From: Legionella sp. PATHC032
GTDB lineage: Bacteria; Pseudomonadota; Gammaproteobacteria; Legionellales; Legionellaceae
Direction: 5' to 3'
Assembly: GCF_026191185.1 (NCBI RefSeq)
Contig: NZ_JAPHOV010000001.1
Location: 3,072,501 to 3,136,500 of the forward strand
DNA: 64,000 nucleotides
Each line of letters opens with the position of its first letter. The first letter of the stretch is position 1. Shown here one piece after another: positions 39,981 through 49,053 of the stretch. Below the pieces are notes generated by a model. The model was not told the DNA's origin. It did not search any database and worked only from the letters and a program-made list of their open reading frames with translations. The position numbers were made by a program, and so were the translations under genes.

Positions 39981-42900
39981 ATGAACGAAATCATACGGCA
40001 TTTAATGAATGAAATCTCGACCTTGGCTCCACCAATTAACCCCTTAAATTTAAAGCAAATATTCAGTTCAACCGTGCTGCCAGAAGGCAAAGCTCCCATC
40101 GAAATAGAATCCCAATTAAGTCTTTTATTATTAATTAAAAAATGCGTTGATGAATATTCCAGTCTAGCTGAAGAACAGGAAGAGTATAAAAGGAAAAAAC
40201 AAAAACTTGTTGAGGTCATGAAAAAAGGAGAAGAACTGCAAAAAAAAATTTCTGATTTAGCTAAAAAAATTGAACTCGCAAAAAGTGAATTAAATCCTTT
40301 ATACAAAGAAATTGAATCTAAAGCGAATGAAGTACTGTCCAAACAAAATCCATTAGCACCTCCTTATAAATTTCCTGAATACGGAGAGGTTCAAAAATCA
40401 ATCGTGGTCGGGCACTACAGTTATCTCTTCAAAAACGGCAAGGAAATAGATACTAAATGCGCCAAATTAAAGCTGGTTTTGCTTAAAAACAAATGGAATG
40501 CCTTAATGACAGATTTATCTCAGTTGGGCATCCAACCCCCTGCAGAAGAAGATGCTGTTGATAGTTTACAAAAATTTATAGCTACAGTTGAATTGGAAAT
40601 TAAAAAATTAACTCGCGCTTGCGAAAAATGGGATGAATTGCAAAAGCGATTCGCCAAGCAATTATCTGCAACTGATATTAATAAAAAAGAGACTGAGTTA
40701 GAAAAACAAATTGAACTATTGGTTAAAGACCTAAGCCGTATTGAAACTGCAGTGACTAACTACTCCCTGGTACCTGATTTAAAAGCAGAGTTAATCAAGA
40801 AGTTCCAAGAAAGTGAAGACACTCAAGGATTGATACAGGAATACCAAAATCAGATTGATGGAATATTATCTAATTTTAACCCATCTTCATGGATTTCATG
40901 GTATTCGGACACTAATTATTCTGAAAACCAACAAAAACTTAAGGATTCCGTTAGTTTCCTGCAATTATTAGCTCAACAAAAAGAATTAAAAATTAAACAT
41001 CATGAACTTGTCAAACAGACGGAATTGTTGGTTCAAGCTGTGCCGGAAATCCGTTTAAATGCAGAGGATATATCTATTTACAAGAAGTTAGTTCCCGATG
41101 CCATTGATCTGATAAATGAAATTCCAATAGAAAGTATACCCAATTTTGTTTTACCGAGTGGACTTTCTTATGACTCTTCGCCTGCTGATTTTTATTTGGT
41201 TCTTCTCATTCTCATGCCAAAGGTCTCGGAAAAAAAGGAACAATATTCACAAGCGTTGGAAAAACTTCAAGAAATGCCTGCTCTTGGCAAACAAATATGC
41301 CAATTAAGGAGTGAATATGAATTACCTGCAACGATGGATGAACAACTTCCAAGTTTGCGAGAAGCGGAAGAACATAGGGATTCCTTGAATACAGATGAAC
41401 CTCTTAAAGAAGAGTTAAAAAGCCAAATTAAACTATGCCAATCTTATCTTGAAACAGCCAAGCAAATTGATCTGCTTATGAAAGAGCATGGACAAACAAC
41501 CAATGAAGCAAAAGCACTGATTGAGCAATTGCGTTTACTTTCAAATCAACCACTAAAGTACGAAGACATAAACTCTGTTAAAGAAGATTTATCTACTCTT
41601 GCAAATCAAATCCAGTCCCTTGTGTCTGAATTAAATCAATTACCTTTACCTAATCTGACTGATGAAAGAATTGATCCTCCATTGGAAAAACAAGAAGTGG
41701 AATTGATACACTTTACACAAGTAGTTCAGAGAAAAACTGATTCTCCCCTAGAAAAGCAGCAGCTGGACAAAGAACAGGAAACACCGGTTGTTCTGGAATC
41801 AACACGCCCACATCAAGTGATTCACCAAGAATCTGAATCTACCGCCGAAAAACGACGGCTAGACAATGAACAAGAAATAATGGTTGTTCTGGAATCAACA
41901 CCCATCCATCAAGTGACTCACCAAGAATCTGAATCTACCGTCGAAAAACGGCCAGTAGTCAATAGACACGAAATACCAGTAGTTATGGAATCAACACGTC
42001 CTCCTCAAATAATTCATAAAGAGTCTGAATCTGCTGGTAAGAAGCAGCTTGTAGAAGTAGAGCAGGAGATGCCTGCCGTACTGGAATTACCCCTCTCCTC
42101 TCCTATGGTTGAAAAGGATTCCGGATCTACTGTAGAAAAGCAACAAATAAACAATGGACAGGAAATACCAATCGTTCTGGAGTCAAAATCCACCCCAAAG
42201 GTTATGAGAGACACTGCGTCTATTGTGGAAAAACAACCAGTAACTGAAAGACAAGAAAAATCTATCGTCCTTGAATCATCACGACCTTCTCCTATGGTTC
42301 AGAAAGACACTGGGCTTTCTGGTAAAAAGCAGCATAAAGAGATGGAACAAGAAATACCTGTTATCCCTGAATCGATAGTCCCAACCCAAGTGGTTCAACA
42401 AGGCTCAGAGTCTAGTGTAGGACAACAAATACCCAATGGGCAAGAAACACTGATTGTTGTCAAATCAACACAATCGACTCATGTGGTTAAAAAGCAGGAA
42501 ATAAAGAAAGAGCAAGAAAAACAAGTTGACCTGAAATCAATAACATCTAAACCATTGAGACCATCAACTCCTGAGGTTCCAGTAACACCCAGGAAACCAA
42601 TTGGCCTGTCATTATTTAATGGTCATGATGAATTATCAGAAGATAATATTTTATCCTTTTTTGATGAGGCTGGTAATCAAATTAGCATCCCATCTGAAGA
42701 AGACTCTGAGGCGTTTGCCATCGACAGAGGAAAATTAAATTCCCTGGTAATTGATACATCATGCAAAGAAAAGCCGGTTTCTTCAGACCATGAGTCAGAC
42801 AAGTTATCAAATCCTCAATACCAGGAATCTGCTCCCAATATCATCACTTCGCCACCATTTTCTATCCTGCTTAAGCAAAAATTAGATTCATTTCATTTAC

Positions 42901-43571
42901 AAAACATGGAATATATAAAACATCTTCCAAAGGAAATTCAGCTATGGTATAAGAGTTTATATGAAGCAGTGCAAAGCTCTTCTGTAAATGAGACCTTTAG
43001 TTTTAAGGCACTTCATCTTTTGAAAGACATCTTGTTTGAATTAAAAAATCAAAGCGATTTATCTGTATTACTGGCTTACAAGCGTCTTTGTCCAAACCCA
43101 AGGCAAGACATACAAAATATTCTCATCTTAAAACCCGCCCTGCCTATCCTTGATGAACCCATTGATGAAGAACAACAGTTAAAGAGTTGGCCTGAAGAAT
43201 TACAAAAATTTCATCAGCAGTATATAAAATTAAAAACAGATCATCCCTTGGAAGCTGAATTATTTATTCAGGCAACCCATTCAATTATTACAATTAAACA
43301 TTTGATGGAACAGCCTGATTCAAAAACTTCAAACCGGGAAACCATACCCCTCATTACTCAAGATCCACGATATGAGCCTTTAAAACGACACAGAGGATTT
43401 ATGAGAGCATGGGAATATGTAGAGGATTTTTTCCGAATGCTAATCGGCAAGTTAATAGGACAAGAAGAATATGAATATTCAAAAAGGCCTTGTTTTTTCA
43501 AAACAAGATCTCACCGATTACTTGAAGAAGTGGACACAATGATCCATTCCATGACTCCAACAAGTAGTTAA
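39981..43571 (+). CDS. lepA: LepA-like Dot/Icm effector (coiled-coil protein with 32-residue repeats)
   Basis: The 1196-residue protein has no signal peptide or membrane helix. Residues ~50-560 are mostly charged coiled coil (KRKKQKLVEVMKKGEELQKK; ELEKQIELLVKDLSRIE). Residues 591-813 are seven tandem units of about 32 residues with the theme EKQ-x5-QEIPVVLEST-x9-SESTV. A Ser/Pro-rich linker and a globular-looking C-terminal part (~960-1196) follow, ending in MTPTSS. From memory, this matches L. pneumophila LepA (Legionella effector protein A), a Dot/Icm substrate implicated in non-lytic exit from protozoa and encoded next to tpiA. It is unrelated to elongation factor 4, also called LepA. It lies opposite in strand to both neighbours. 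Confidence 0.75.
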   Translation: MNEIIRHLMNEISTLAPPINPLNLKQIFSSTVLPEGKAPIEIESQLSLLLLIKKCVDEYSSLAEEQEEYKRKKQKLVEVMKKGEELQKKISDLAKKIELAKSELNPLYKEIESKANEVLSKQNPLAPPYKFPEYGEVQKSIVVGHYSYLFKNGKEIDTKCAKLKLVLLKNKWNALMTDLSQLGIQPPAEEDAVDSLQKFIATVELEIKKLTRACEKWDELQKRFAKQLSATDINKKETELEKQIELLVKDLSRIETAVTNYSLVPDLKAELIKKFQESEDTQGLIQEYQNQIDGILSNFNPSSWISWYSDTNYSENQQKLKDSVSFLQLLAQQKELKIKHHELVKQTELLVQAVPEIRLNAEDISIYKKLVPDAIDLINEIPIESIPNFVLPSGLSYDSSPADFYLVLLILMPKVSEKKEQYSQALEKLQEMPALGKQICQLRSEYELPATMDEQLPSLREAEEHRDSLNTDEPLKEELKSQIKLCQSYLETAKQIDLLMKEHGQTTNEAKALIEQLRLLSNQPLKYEDINSVKEDLSTLANQIQSLVSELNQLPLPNLTDERIDPPLEKQEVELIHFTQVVQRKTDSPLEKQQLDKEQETPVVLESTRPHQVIHQESESTAEKRRLDNEQEIMVVLESTPIHQVTHQESESTVEKRPVVNRHEIPVVMESTRPPQIIHKESESAGKKQLVEVEQEMPAVLELPLSSPMVEKDSGSTVEKQQINNGQEIPIVLESKSTPKVMRDTASIVEKQPVTERQEKSIVLESSRPSPMVQKDTGLSGKKQHKEMEQEIPVIPESIVPTQVVQQGSESSVGQQIPNGQETLIVVKSTQSTHVVKKQEIKKEQEKQVDLKSITSKPLRPSTPEVPVTPRKPIGLSLFNGHDELSEDNILSFFDEAGNQISIPSEEDSEAFAIDRGKLNSLVIDTSCKEKPVSSDHESDKLSNPQYQESAPNIITSPPFSILLKQKLDSFHLQNMEYIKHLPKEIQLWYKSLYEAVQSSSVNETFSFKALHLLKDILFELKNQSDLSVLLAYKRLCPNPRQDIQNILILKPALPILDEPIDEEQQLKSWPEELQKFHQQYIKLKTDHPLEAELFIQATHSIITIKHLMEQPDSKTSNRETIPLITQDPRYEPLKRHRGFMRAWEYVEDFFRMLIGKLIGQEEYEYSKRPCFFKTRSHRLLEEVDTMIHSMTPTSS
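41751..42419 (+). repeat. seven ~96-bp tandem repeats inside the LepA-like gene
   Basis: The array is in frame (residues 591-813): six units of 32 residues and one of 31. Half units flank it (before 41751 and to about 42500). Units 1 and 2 are most alike; later units diverge to about half identity by eye. Such arrays often vary in copy number among strains. Confidence 0.85.
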
Positions 43572-43593
43572 TACGTTTATAGTGTGAAGAGGA

Positions 43594-43614
43594 GGGGCTT
43601 TTGGAAATAGCCCC
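43594..43614. terminator. hairpin between convergent lepA-like and glmM genes
   Basis: GGGGCT-N9-AGCCCC lies 23 bp after the LepA-like stop and 29 bp after the glmM stop on the other strand. The T-runs are weak in both directions, so termination is plausible but not strong. Confidence 0.4.
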
Positions 43615-43642
43615 CGCATTACAAATTTTAAAAGGCAGATAC

Positions 43643-45010
43643 TCAAATGGAAGGTAGGCTTTCAGTTAATCTTTTATCGATCTGACTGATGTCATCACAT
43701 AACATTTGTGCTTGTTGTTTGACTATAGATTCATTAGCACCTTCCACCATAACCCTCAGTAAGGGCTCAGTGCCTGAAGGTCTGAGTAACACTCGACCCT
43801 CTCCATTAAGATGATTTTCCAAATTTTTAACCGCCTGAATGACATCAGGATTAGACGCTAACAAGGCAGCATTATTCGTTTTTAAATTCACTAAAGTTTG
43901 AGGTAACAATTGTATACCTGCAGTTAACTCATGAAGTGCTTTATTTTGTTTCACCATAATTGAAAGAACTTGTAGTGCTGCTACAATGCCATCACCTGTT
44001 GTCGTTTTATCCAAACAAACAATATGGCCTGAGGTTTCACCTCCAATCTTCCAATCTTTCTCTCTTAGCGTTTCTAGAACATACCTGTCACCTACTTTTG
44101 AGCGTTGAAAAGGAATTCCCAATGAGGTCATTGCTAATTCAAGACCATAATTACTCATCAACGTACCTACAACCCCTCCATGCAGCACCCCTCGTTGATG
44201 TCTGTCCTTAGCAATGATATAAATAATTTGATCTCCATCAACGAGATTTCCCAGAGAGTCCACTAAAATAACCCGATCTCCATCCCCATCCAAACCAATA
44301 CCAATATCAGCCCCAACAGCAAGCACCTTTTCTCTTAATAATTCAGGCGCTGTCGAACCGCACTCTTGATTAATATTAAAGCCATCCGGTTTAACTCCTA
44401 TAGGAACTACATCAGCGCCCAATTCAGCGAATACATTTGGAGCGATATGATAGGTTGCTCCATTGGCGCAATCCACAACTATTTTCAAATTGGATAGTCG
44501 AGATAGGGAAGGAATAGTGGATTTACAAAACTCTATGTAACGACCCGCCGCATCATTAATACGTGTTGCTTTACCCAGCTTGGCTGAAGATACCGTTTGC
44601 AACTGTTTGTCTAATTGGGCTTCAATCGCAAGCTCTACGCTATCTGGAAGCTTTCCTCCATCAGCTGAAAAAAACTTAATTCCATTATCTTCAAATAAAT
44701 TATGAGAAGCACTAATGACGATACCTGCATTAGCTCTCAATGTTTGTGTTAAATAGGCTATTCCAGGGGTAGGCATTGGCCCTAATAACGCCACATCAAC
44801 CCCAGCTGCAGACAATCCTGCCTCCAAAGCGGACTCCAGCATATAACCAGACACTCTGGTGTCCTTACCAATCACCACCTTTTTCCTTGCTCCGTTTACA
44901 AGAACGCAGCCTACTGCCCAGCCTAATTTTAAAACAAACTCAGGGTTAATATTTGATAATCCAACGTGACCCCGTATTCCATCCGTACCAAAATATTTAC
45001 GTTGACTCAT
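43643..45010 (-). CDS. glmM: phosphoglucosamine mutase
   Basis: The 455-residue protein (E. coli 445) begins [13 protein letters not shown]. It has the phosphoserine loop [19 protein letters not shown], the metal loop [13 protein letters not shown], and the sugar loop [12 protein letters not shown]. The C-terminal phosphate-binding motif is [15 protein letters not shown]. It makes glucosamine-1-phosphate for peptidoglycan and LPS. It follows folP by 63 bp in the rlmE-ftsH-folP-glmM run. Confidence 0.97.
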   Translation of the reverse strand: MSQRKYFGTDGIRGHVGLSNINPEFVLKLGWAVGCVLVNGARKKVVIGKDTRVSGYMLESALEAGLSAAGVDVALLGPMPTPGIAYLTQTLRANAGIVISASHNLFEDNGIKFFSADGGKLPDSVELAIEAQLDKQLQTVSSAKLGKATRINDAAGRYIEFCKSTIPSLSRLSNLKIVVDCANGATYHIAPNVFAELGADVVPIGVKPDGFNINQECGSTAPELLREKVLAVGADIGIGLDGDGDRVILVDSLGNLVDGDQIIYIIAKDRHQRGVLHGGVVGTLMSNYGLELAMTSLGIPFQRSKVGDRYVLETLREKDWKIGGETSGHIVCLDKTTTGDGIVAALQVLSIMVKQNKALHELTAGIQLLPQTLVNLKTNNAALLASNPDVIQAVKNLENHLNGEGRVLLRPSGTEPLLRVMVEGANESIVKQQAQMLCDDISQIDKRLTESLPSI

Positions 45011-45073
45011 CCTTACCTACCTTATTATTTAATTTTTCTGGTTTCAGTTATCTTCTGATGATCTCAGGAGCTA

Positions 45074-45949
45074 TTAACTGATTTCTTCACCTGCCTGATA
45101 AATTGCATTAATCATAGTTAGTGCTTGATTCGTTTCACCTACATCATGTGTCCTGATAATTGCAGTGCCTTTAAGAGCTGCATATATTCCTAGCGTAATA
45201 CTTCCAATCAAACGTTGCTCAACCTCATTGTTCAATACAGCGCCAATTGTGCTTTTGCGTGAAACACCTAAAAGAATTGGCAACCCAAAAGCACACAATT
45301 CATCCAGATGATAAATTAATTCTAGGTTATCTCTAACGCGTTTTCCAAAACCAAAACCCGGGTCAAGAATTAATTTATTCCTATTCAGCCCCGCTTTCTG
45401 ACATTTATCGATGCGTTCTTCAAAAAAATGCTGTAATTCCGTTATTATCCCGTCTGGGTAAGAAGGATTTTCTTGCATAGTTTTAGGCTCTCCTTTCATA
45501 TGCATTAAACAGACAGGAACATCTAATTGCGCCGCCACCTTCAGAGCGCCATCCCTTCTTAAAGCATAAACATCATTTATAATATTCGCACCAGCATCAA
45601 TTGCAGCTTCCATCACTTCAGGTTTATTGGTATCAATAGAAATACACACGTCTGCAAACGCACGAAGTTGTTTGATTACAGGAAGAACTCTTGATAGTTC
45701 AACATCTAAAGGGACTGGCGGAGCCCCAGGTTTAGTTGATTCTCCACCAATATCAATGAGATCGGCTCCACAGGCAATTAATTGTAAGGCTTGATCACAA
45801 GCTCTATCCACGGACAAATACTTGCCACCATCATAAAATGAGTCAGAAGTAACATTTAGCACACCCATAATCAATGGTTTTTCAAAAACTAATGAGGAAT
45901 TAGGTTGGCTTTTTCGCTCAAGCCAACCGAGGAATTGTTCGGAATTCAC
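45074..45949 (-). CDS. folP: dihydropteroate synthase
   Basis: The 291-residue protein shows IMGVLNVTSDSFYDGGKYL (loop 1), GADLIDIGGESTKPGAPPV (loop 2), SIDTNKPEV, NDVYALRRDG, LILDPGFGFGK and VGVSRKS-type blocks, with RTHDVGETNQAL at the end. It condenses pABA with the pterin pyrophosphate in folate synthesis and is the sulfonamide target. The start is GTG 45949; it lies 32 bp after ftsH. Confidence 0.97.
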   Translation of the reverse strand: MNSEQFLGWLERKSQPNSSLVFEKPLIMGVLNVTSDSFYDGGKYLSVDRACDQALQLIACGADLIDIGGESTKPGAPPVPLDVELSRVLPVIKQLRAFADVCISIDTNKPEVMEAAIDAGANIINDVYALRRDGALKVAAQLDVPVCLMHMKGEPKTMQENPSYPDGIITELQHFFEERIDKCQKAGLNRNKLILDPGFGFGKRVRDNLELIYHLDELCAFGLPILLGVSRKSTIGAVLNNEVEQRLIGSITLGIYAALKGTAIIRTHDVGETNQALTMINAIYQAGEEIS

Positions 45950-45981
45950 AGGGTACTCTCGATAAATAACTACTGATAAAA

Positions 45982-47901
45982 TTAATGTCCTTCTGCCGGA
46001 TTTTCTATTGTTTCACCATTAATAGGTTTTGCAGGAGCATCATTAAATGACTCAGCCTTATCCATCGGTTTTGTTGATCCCCAATCCTCCGGAGGGGTAG
46101 GTTCTTTCCCAGACATAATTTCTTGAATTTGATTGGTATCTATCGTTTCGTATTTGATGAGACTTTGCGCCATCAAATGTAATTTATCGATATTGGTTTC
46201 CAATATTTCTTTTGCTCTTTGATAGTTCCTATCAATAATGGCACGAACTTCATCATCAATTTGCTGTGCTGTTCTATCGGACATCTCTTTATGTTTATTC
46301 ACAGAGCGCCCCAAAAATATTTCTTCTTCTTCCTCACCAAAAGTGAGAGGACCTAAGGCAGATAACCCCCATGTTGTAACCATTTTACGAGCAATCTCTG
46401 TAGACCGCATAATGTCATTAGAAGCACCCGTTGTTACACTTTCAGGACCAAAAATTAATTCCTCTGCAATTCGACCACCAAATAAGCTGCACAATTGACT
46501 TTCCAAACGGCGTTTGCTGTGACTATATCTGTCTTGTTCTGGTAAAAACATAGTGACACCCAAAGCTCGTCCACGAGGAATTATTGATACTTTATAAACC
46601 GGATCATGCTCAGGAACTGACAGACCAACGATAGCATGACCTGCTTCATGATAAGCGGTGAGTTTTTTCTCGTTATCATCCATTACCATGGAGCGTCTTT
46701 CAGCTCCCATCATAATTTTATCTTTTGCTTTATCCAGTTCAATCATACCTACTTTGCGTTTATTAGCCCTGGCAGCGAATAATGCCGCTTCATTAACAAG
46801 ATTGGCCAAATCCGCTCCTGAAAAACCAGGGGTACCACGTGCAATAGCTTTGACTTCGACATGACTATCGACAGGAACCTTTTGTAAATGAACTTTTAAT
46901 ATTTGTTCACGACCTCTAATATCAGGCAAAGGAACGACAACTTGACGGTCAAAGCGACCAGGACGTAAAAGCGCGGGATCCAGAACATCGGGACGGTTAG
47001 TTGCCGCTACGACAATAACCCCTTCATTACCTTCAAATCCATCCATCTCAACAAGCAATTGGTTAAGTGTTTGTTCGCGCTCATCATGGCCGCCACCCAG
47101 GCCGGCACCTCTGTGCCTACCTACTGCATCGATTTCATCTATAAAGATGATACATGGAGCATGCTTTTTGGCTTGCTCAAACATATCACGCACTCGGGAC
47201 GCGCCTACCCCAACAAACATCTCAACAAAATCAGAACCTGAAATAGTAAAGAAAGGAACTTTCGCTTCCCCGGCAACTGCCCTGGCTAATAATGTTTTAC
47301 CTGTACCAGGGGAACCAACCAGCAAAACCCCGCGGGGGATGCGTCCACCCAAATTTTGGAACTTTGTTGGATCACGTAAAAAATCAACAAGCTCTTTAAC
47401 TTCTTCCTTGGCTTCATCAACTCCTGCAACATCCGCAAAGGTGACCTTAACCTGATCTTCACCTAATAGCCGGGCTCTTGATCTGCCGAAGGACATAGCG
47501 CCTCGACCGCCCCCACCTTGCATTTGACGCATGAAAAATATCCATACGCCTATCAATAACAACATTGGGAACCAGTTAATGAATAAATGCAAAAGGAAAC
47601 TTTCCTGTTGCTTTTCCTGACCACTGACATCTACTTTGCTTTTCAACAACTCACCTAGCAAAGCATTATCTTGCATCGGCATGTACGTGACAAAACGTTT
47701 ATTATTTTTGGTTACGCCCTTGATGATTTTGTTATCCTCAATCGTAACAGAGTTAACCATCCCTTGATCCACTTCTTGTAAAAATTGGCTATAAGAAATT
47801 TTCTCAGCAACTGAGTTACGAGGACCAAAATTACTGAAAACAGAGACAAGAACTATCGCTATTATCAGCCATAAAAATAAATTTTTAACCATGTCGTTCA
47901 A
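45982..47901 (-). CDS. ftsH: ATP-dependent zinc metalloprotease FtsH
   Basis: The 639-residue protein has two membrane helices (~7-24 and ~104-125) around a periplasmic domain. The AAA domain contains [17 protein letters not shown] (Walker A), [15 protein letters not shown] (Walker B) and RPGRFDRQV (SRH). The protease domain contains [10 protein letters not shown] with the zinc His pair. It degrades membrane and short-lived cytosolic proteins, including LpxC and sigma-32 in E. coli. A TTG at 47901 has GAGG 8 bases upstream; ATG 47892 aligns with the usual N-terminus and is the alternative. No clear sigma-32 promoter was seen. Confidence 0.97.
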   Translation of the reverse strand: MNDMVKNLFLWLIIAIVLVSVFSNFGPRNSVAEKISYSQFLQEVDQGMVNSVTIEDNKIIKGVTKNNKRFVTYMPMQDNALLGELLKSKVDVSGQEKQQESFLLHLFINWFPMLLLIGVWIFFMRQMQGGGGRGAMSFGRSRARLLGEDQVKVTFADVAGVDEAKEEVKELVDFLRDPTKFQNLGGRIPRGVLLVGSPGTGKTLLARAVAGEAKVPFFTISGSDFVEMFVGVGASRVRDMFEQAKKHAPCIIFIDEIDAVGRHRGAGLGGGHDEREQTLNQLLVEMDGFEGNEGVIVVAATNRPDVLDPALLRPGRFDRQVVVPLPDIRGREQILKVHLQKVPVDSHVEVKAIARGTPGFSGADLANLVNEAALFAARANKRKVGMIELDKAKDKIMMGAERRSMVMDDNEKKLTAYHEAGHAIVGLSVPEHDPVYKVSIIPRGRALGVTMFLPEQDRYSHSKRRLESQLCSLFGGRIAEELIFGPESVTTGASNDIMRSTEIARKMVTTWGLSALGPLTFGEEEEEIFLGRSVNKHKEMSDRTAQQIDDEVRAIIDRNYQRAKEILETNIDKLHLMAQSLIKYETIDTNQIQEIMSGKEPTPPEDWGSTKPMDKAESFNDAPAKPINGETIENPAEGH

Positions 47902-48014
47902 TGTATTAACCTCGTTAGTTACTTACAATTTTGTTGCGAGACCCAAAATAGCTCTTGCACAGTTCATATCATCCAAAACAACGCTAAATGTATTTATAAA
48001 TATATATAAAACTA

Positions 48015-48635
48015 CTATAAATTATAGCCCTTTGCCAGCAAATAGGTTTCTTTTGAACGAGATCTTGAAGCAGATGGTTTACGGATTACCACTTTTTCAA
48101 AAGACGCCCGTGCCTGTTTGACTACTTCATCAAAACCTGAGCCATGAAAAATTTTAACTAGCATATTACCACCGGGTTTTAACATTTTTTCCGCAAAATC
48201 AAAAGCCAGCTCTACCAGATACATCGCTCTTGGAATATCTATTGCTGAGCTTCCACTCATATTTGGGGCCATATCCGATAATAACAAGTCTAAAGTCCTT
48301 TGCGGAATCAAATTAATTAATTCTTGCAAAACATTATCTTCACGAAAATCCCCAAGGATAAACTCCACATTAGGCAAAGCATCCATAGGTAAAATGTCCA
48401 ATGCAACAAGACGACCACTTCCCCTCATCTTTTCCGAAGCGTATTGGGTCCAGCCGCCAGGGGCGGCTCCTAAATCAACCACCGTCATGCCTGGTTTAAT
48501 GAGAGACTCTTTGTCATCCATTTCCTTAAGTTTATATACGGCACGACTTCGATACCCTTCAGCCTGGGCTTTTTTTACATAAACGTCATCAAAATGTTCT
48601 TGCAGCCAACGTTTACTGCTTTTAGTACGACTCAT
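48015..48635 (-). CDS. rlmE: 23S rRNA (uridine-2552-2'-O) methyltransferase RlmE
   Basis: The protein has 206 residues from ATG 48635 (MSRTKSSKRWLQEHFDD); E. coli has 209. An upstream frame to 48704 adds 23 residues without similarity. VVDLGAAPGGWTQYASE is the SAM-binding motif. The K-D-K-E tetrad is visible as K (AVYKLKEMDDKE), D (LLSDMAPNMSG), K (GGNMLVKIFHGSGF) and E (SKETYLLAKGY). It methylates U2552 in the ribosomal A loop. It lies upstream of ftsH (123 bp) as in E. coli. Confidence 0.97.
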   Translation of the reverse strand: MSRTKSSKRWLQEHFDDVYVKKAQAEGYRSRAVYKLKEMDDKESLIKPGMTVVDLGAAPGGWTQYASEKMRGSGRLVALDILPMDALPNVEFILGDFREDNVLQELINLIPQRTLDLLLSDMAPNMSGSSAIDIPRAMYLVELAFDFAEKMLKPGGNMLVKIFHGSGFDEVVKQARASFEKVVIRKPSASRSRSKETYLLAKGYNL

Positions 48636-48736
48636 AACAATAAAGATAAAACAATTTTTTCTATGATACAGAATTTTACTACCTTTTCCCAGCAAAACGT
48701 GCAATAATTTGCCATTTTATTGTCTGGGATATCGCA

Positions 48737-49003
48737 GTGGATACGTCTTTTAAACAATCACTTAAAGCCAAGGCCCATCATTTAAAGCCGGTTGTACTCC
48801 TTGGTGCGAAAGGTTTAACTGAGGCTATATTGGCAGAAACAAATGTAGCCTTGATAGCGCATGAATTAATTAAAGTCAAAATTAATGGGGCTGAAAAGGA
48901 AGATAGAATGCAAATGGCTGAGGAGCTTTGTGAACAACTTGATGCCGAATTAGTTCAGATGATAGGGAATACACTGGTTCTGTATCGTAAAAATAAAGAA
49001 TGA
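48737..49003 (+). CDS. yhbY: YhbY-family CRM-domain RNA-binding protein
   Basis: The 88-residue protein consists of one CRM domain: LKAKAHHLKPVVLLGAKGLTEAI near the N-terminus, with the GxxG-like loop GAKGLT, then HELIKVKINGAEKEDR and IGNTLVLYRKNKE. Members associate with pre-50S ribosomes. The start is GTG 48737. It is divergent from rlmE, the arrangement found in E. coli. Confidence 0.95.
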   Translation: MDTSFKQSLKAKAHHLKPVVLLGAKGLTEAILAETNVALIAHELIKVKINGAEKEDRMQMAEELCEQLDAELVQMIGNTLVLYRKNKE

Positions 49004-49053
49004 AATTTGTAATATCGTTACGGAGCATGGAGAAGCAAAGCAAAACAACCTTT

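Noticed and set aside
39926-40342. A 138-codon antisense frame over the start of the LepA-like gene
   Set aside because: Ser/Phe-rich composition is the mirror of the Lys/Glu-rich coding strand; no ribosome site or similarity.
41751-42419. CRISPR array
   Set aside because: The repeats are contiguous, in frame, degenerate and about 96 bp long without spacers. They are protein repeats. No CRISPR-like array was seen elsewhere in the window.
39981-43571. Elongation factor 4, also named LepA
   Set aside because: No GTPase motifs are present. The protein is a coiled-coil repeat protein; only the gene name is shared.
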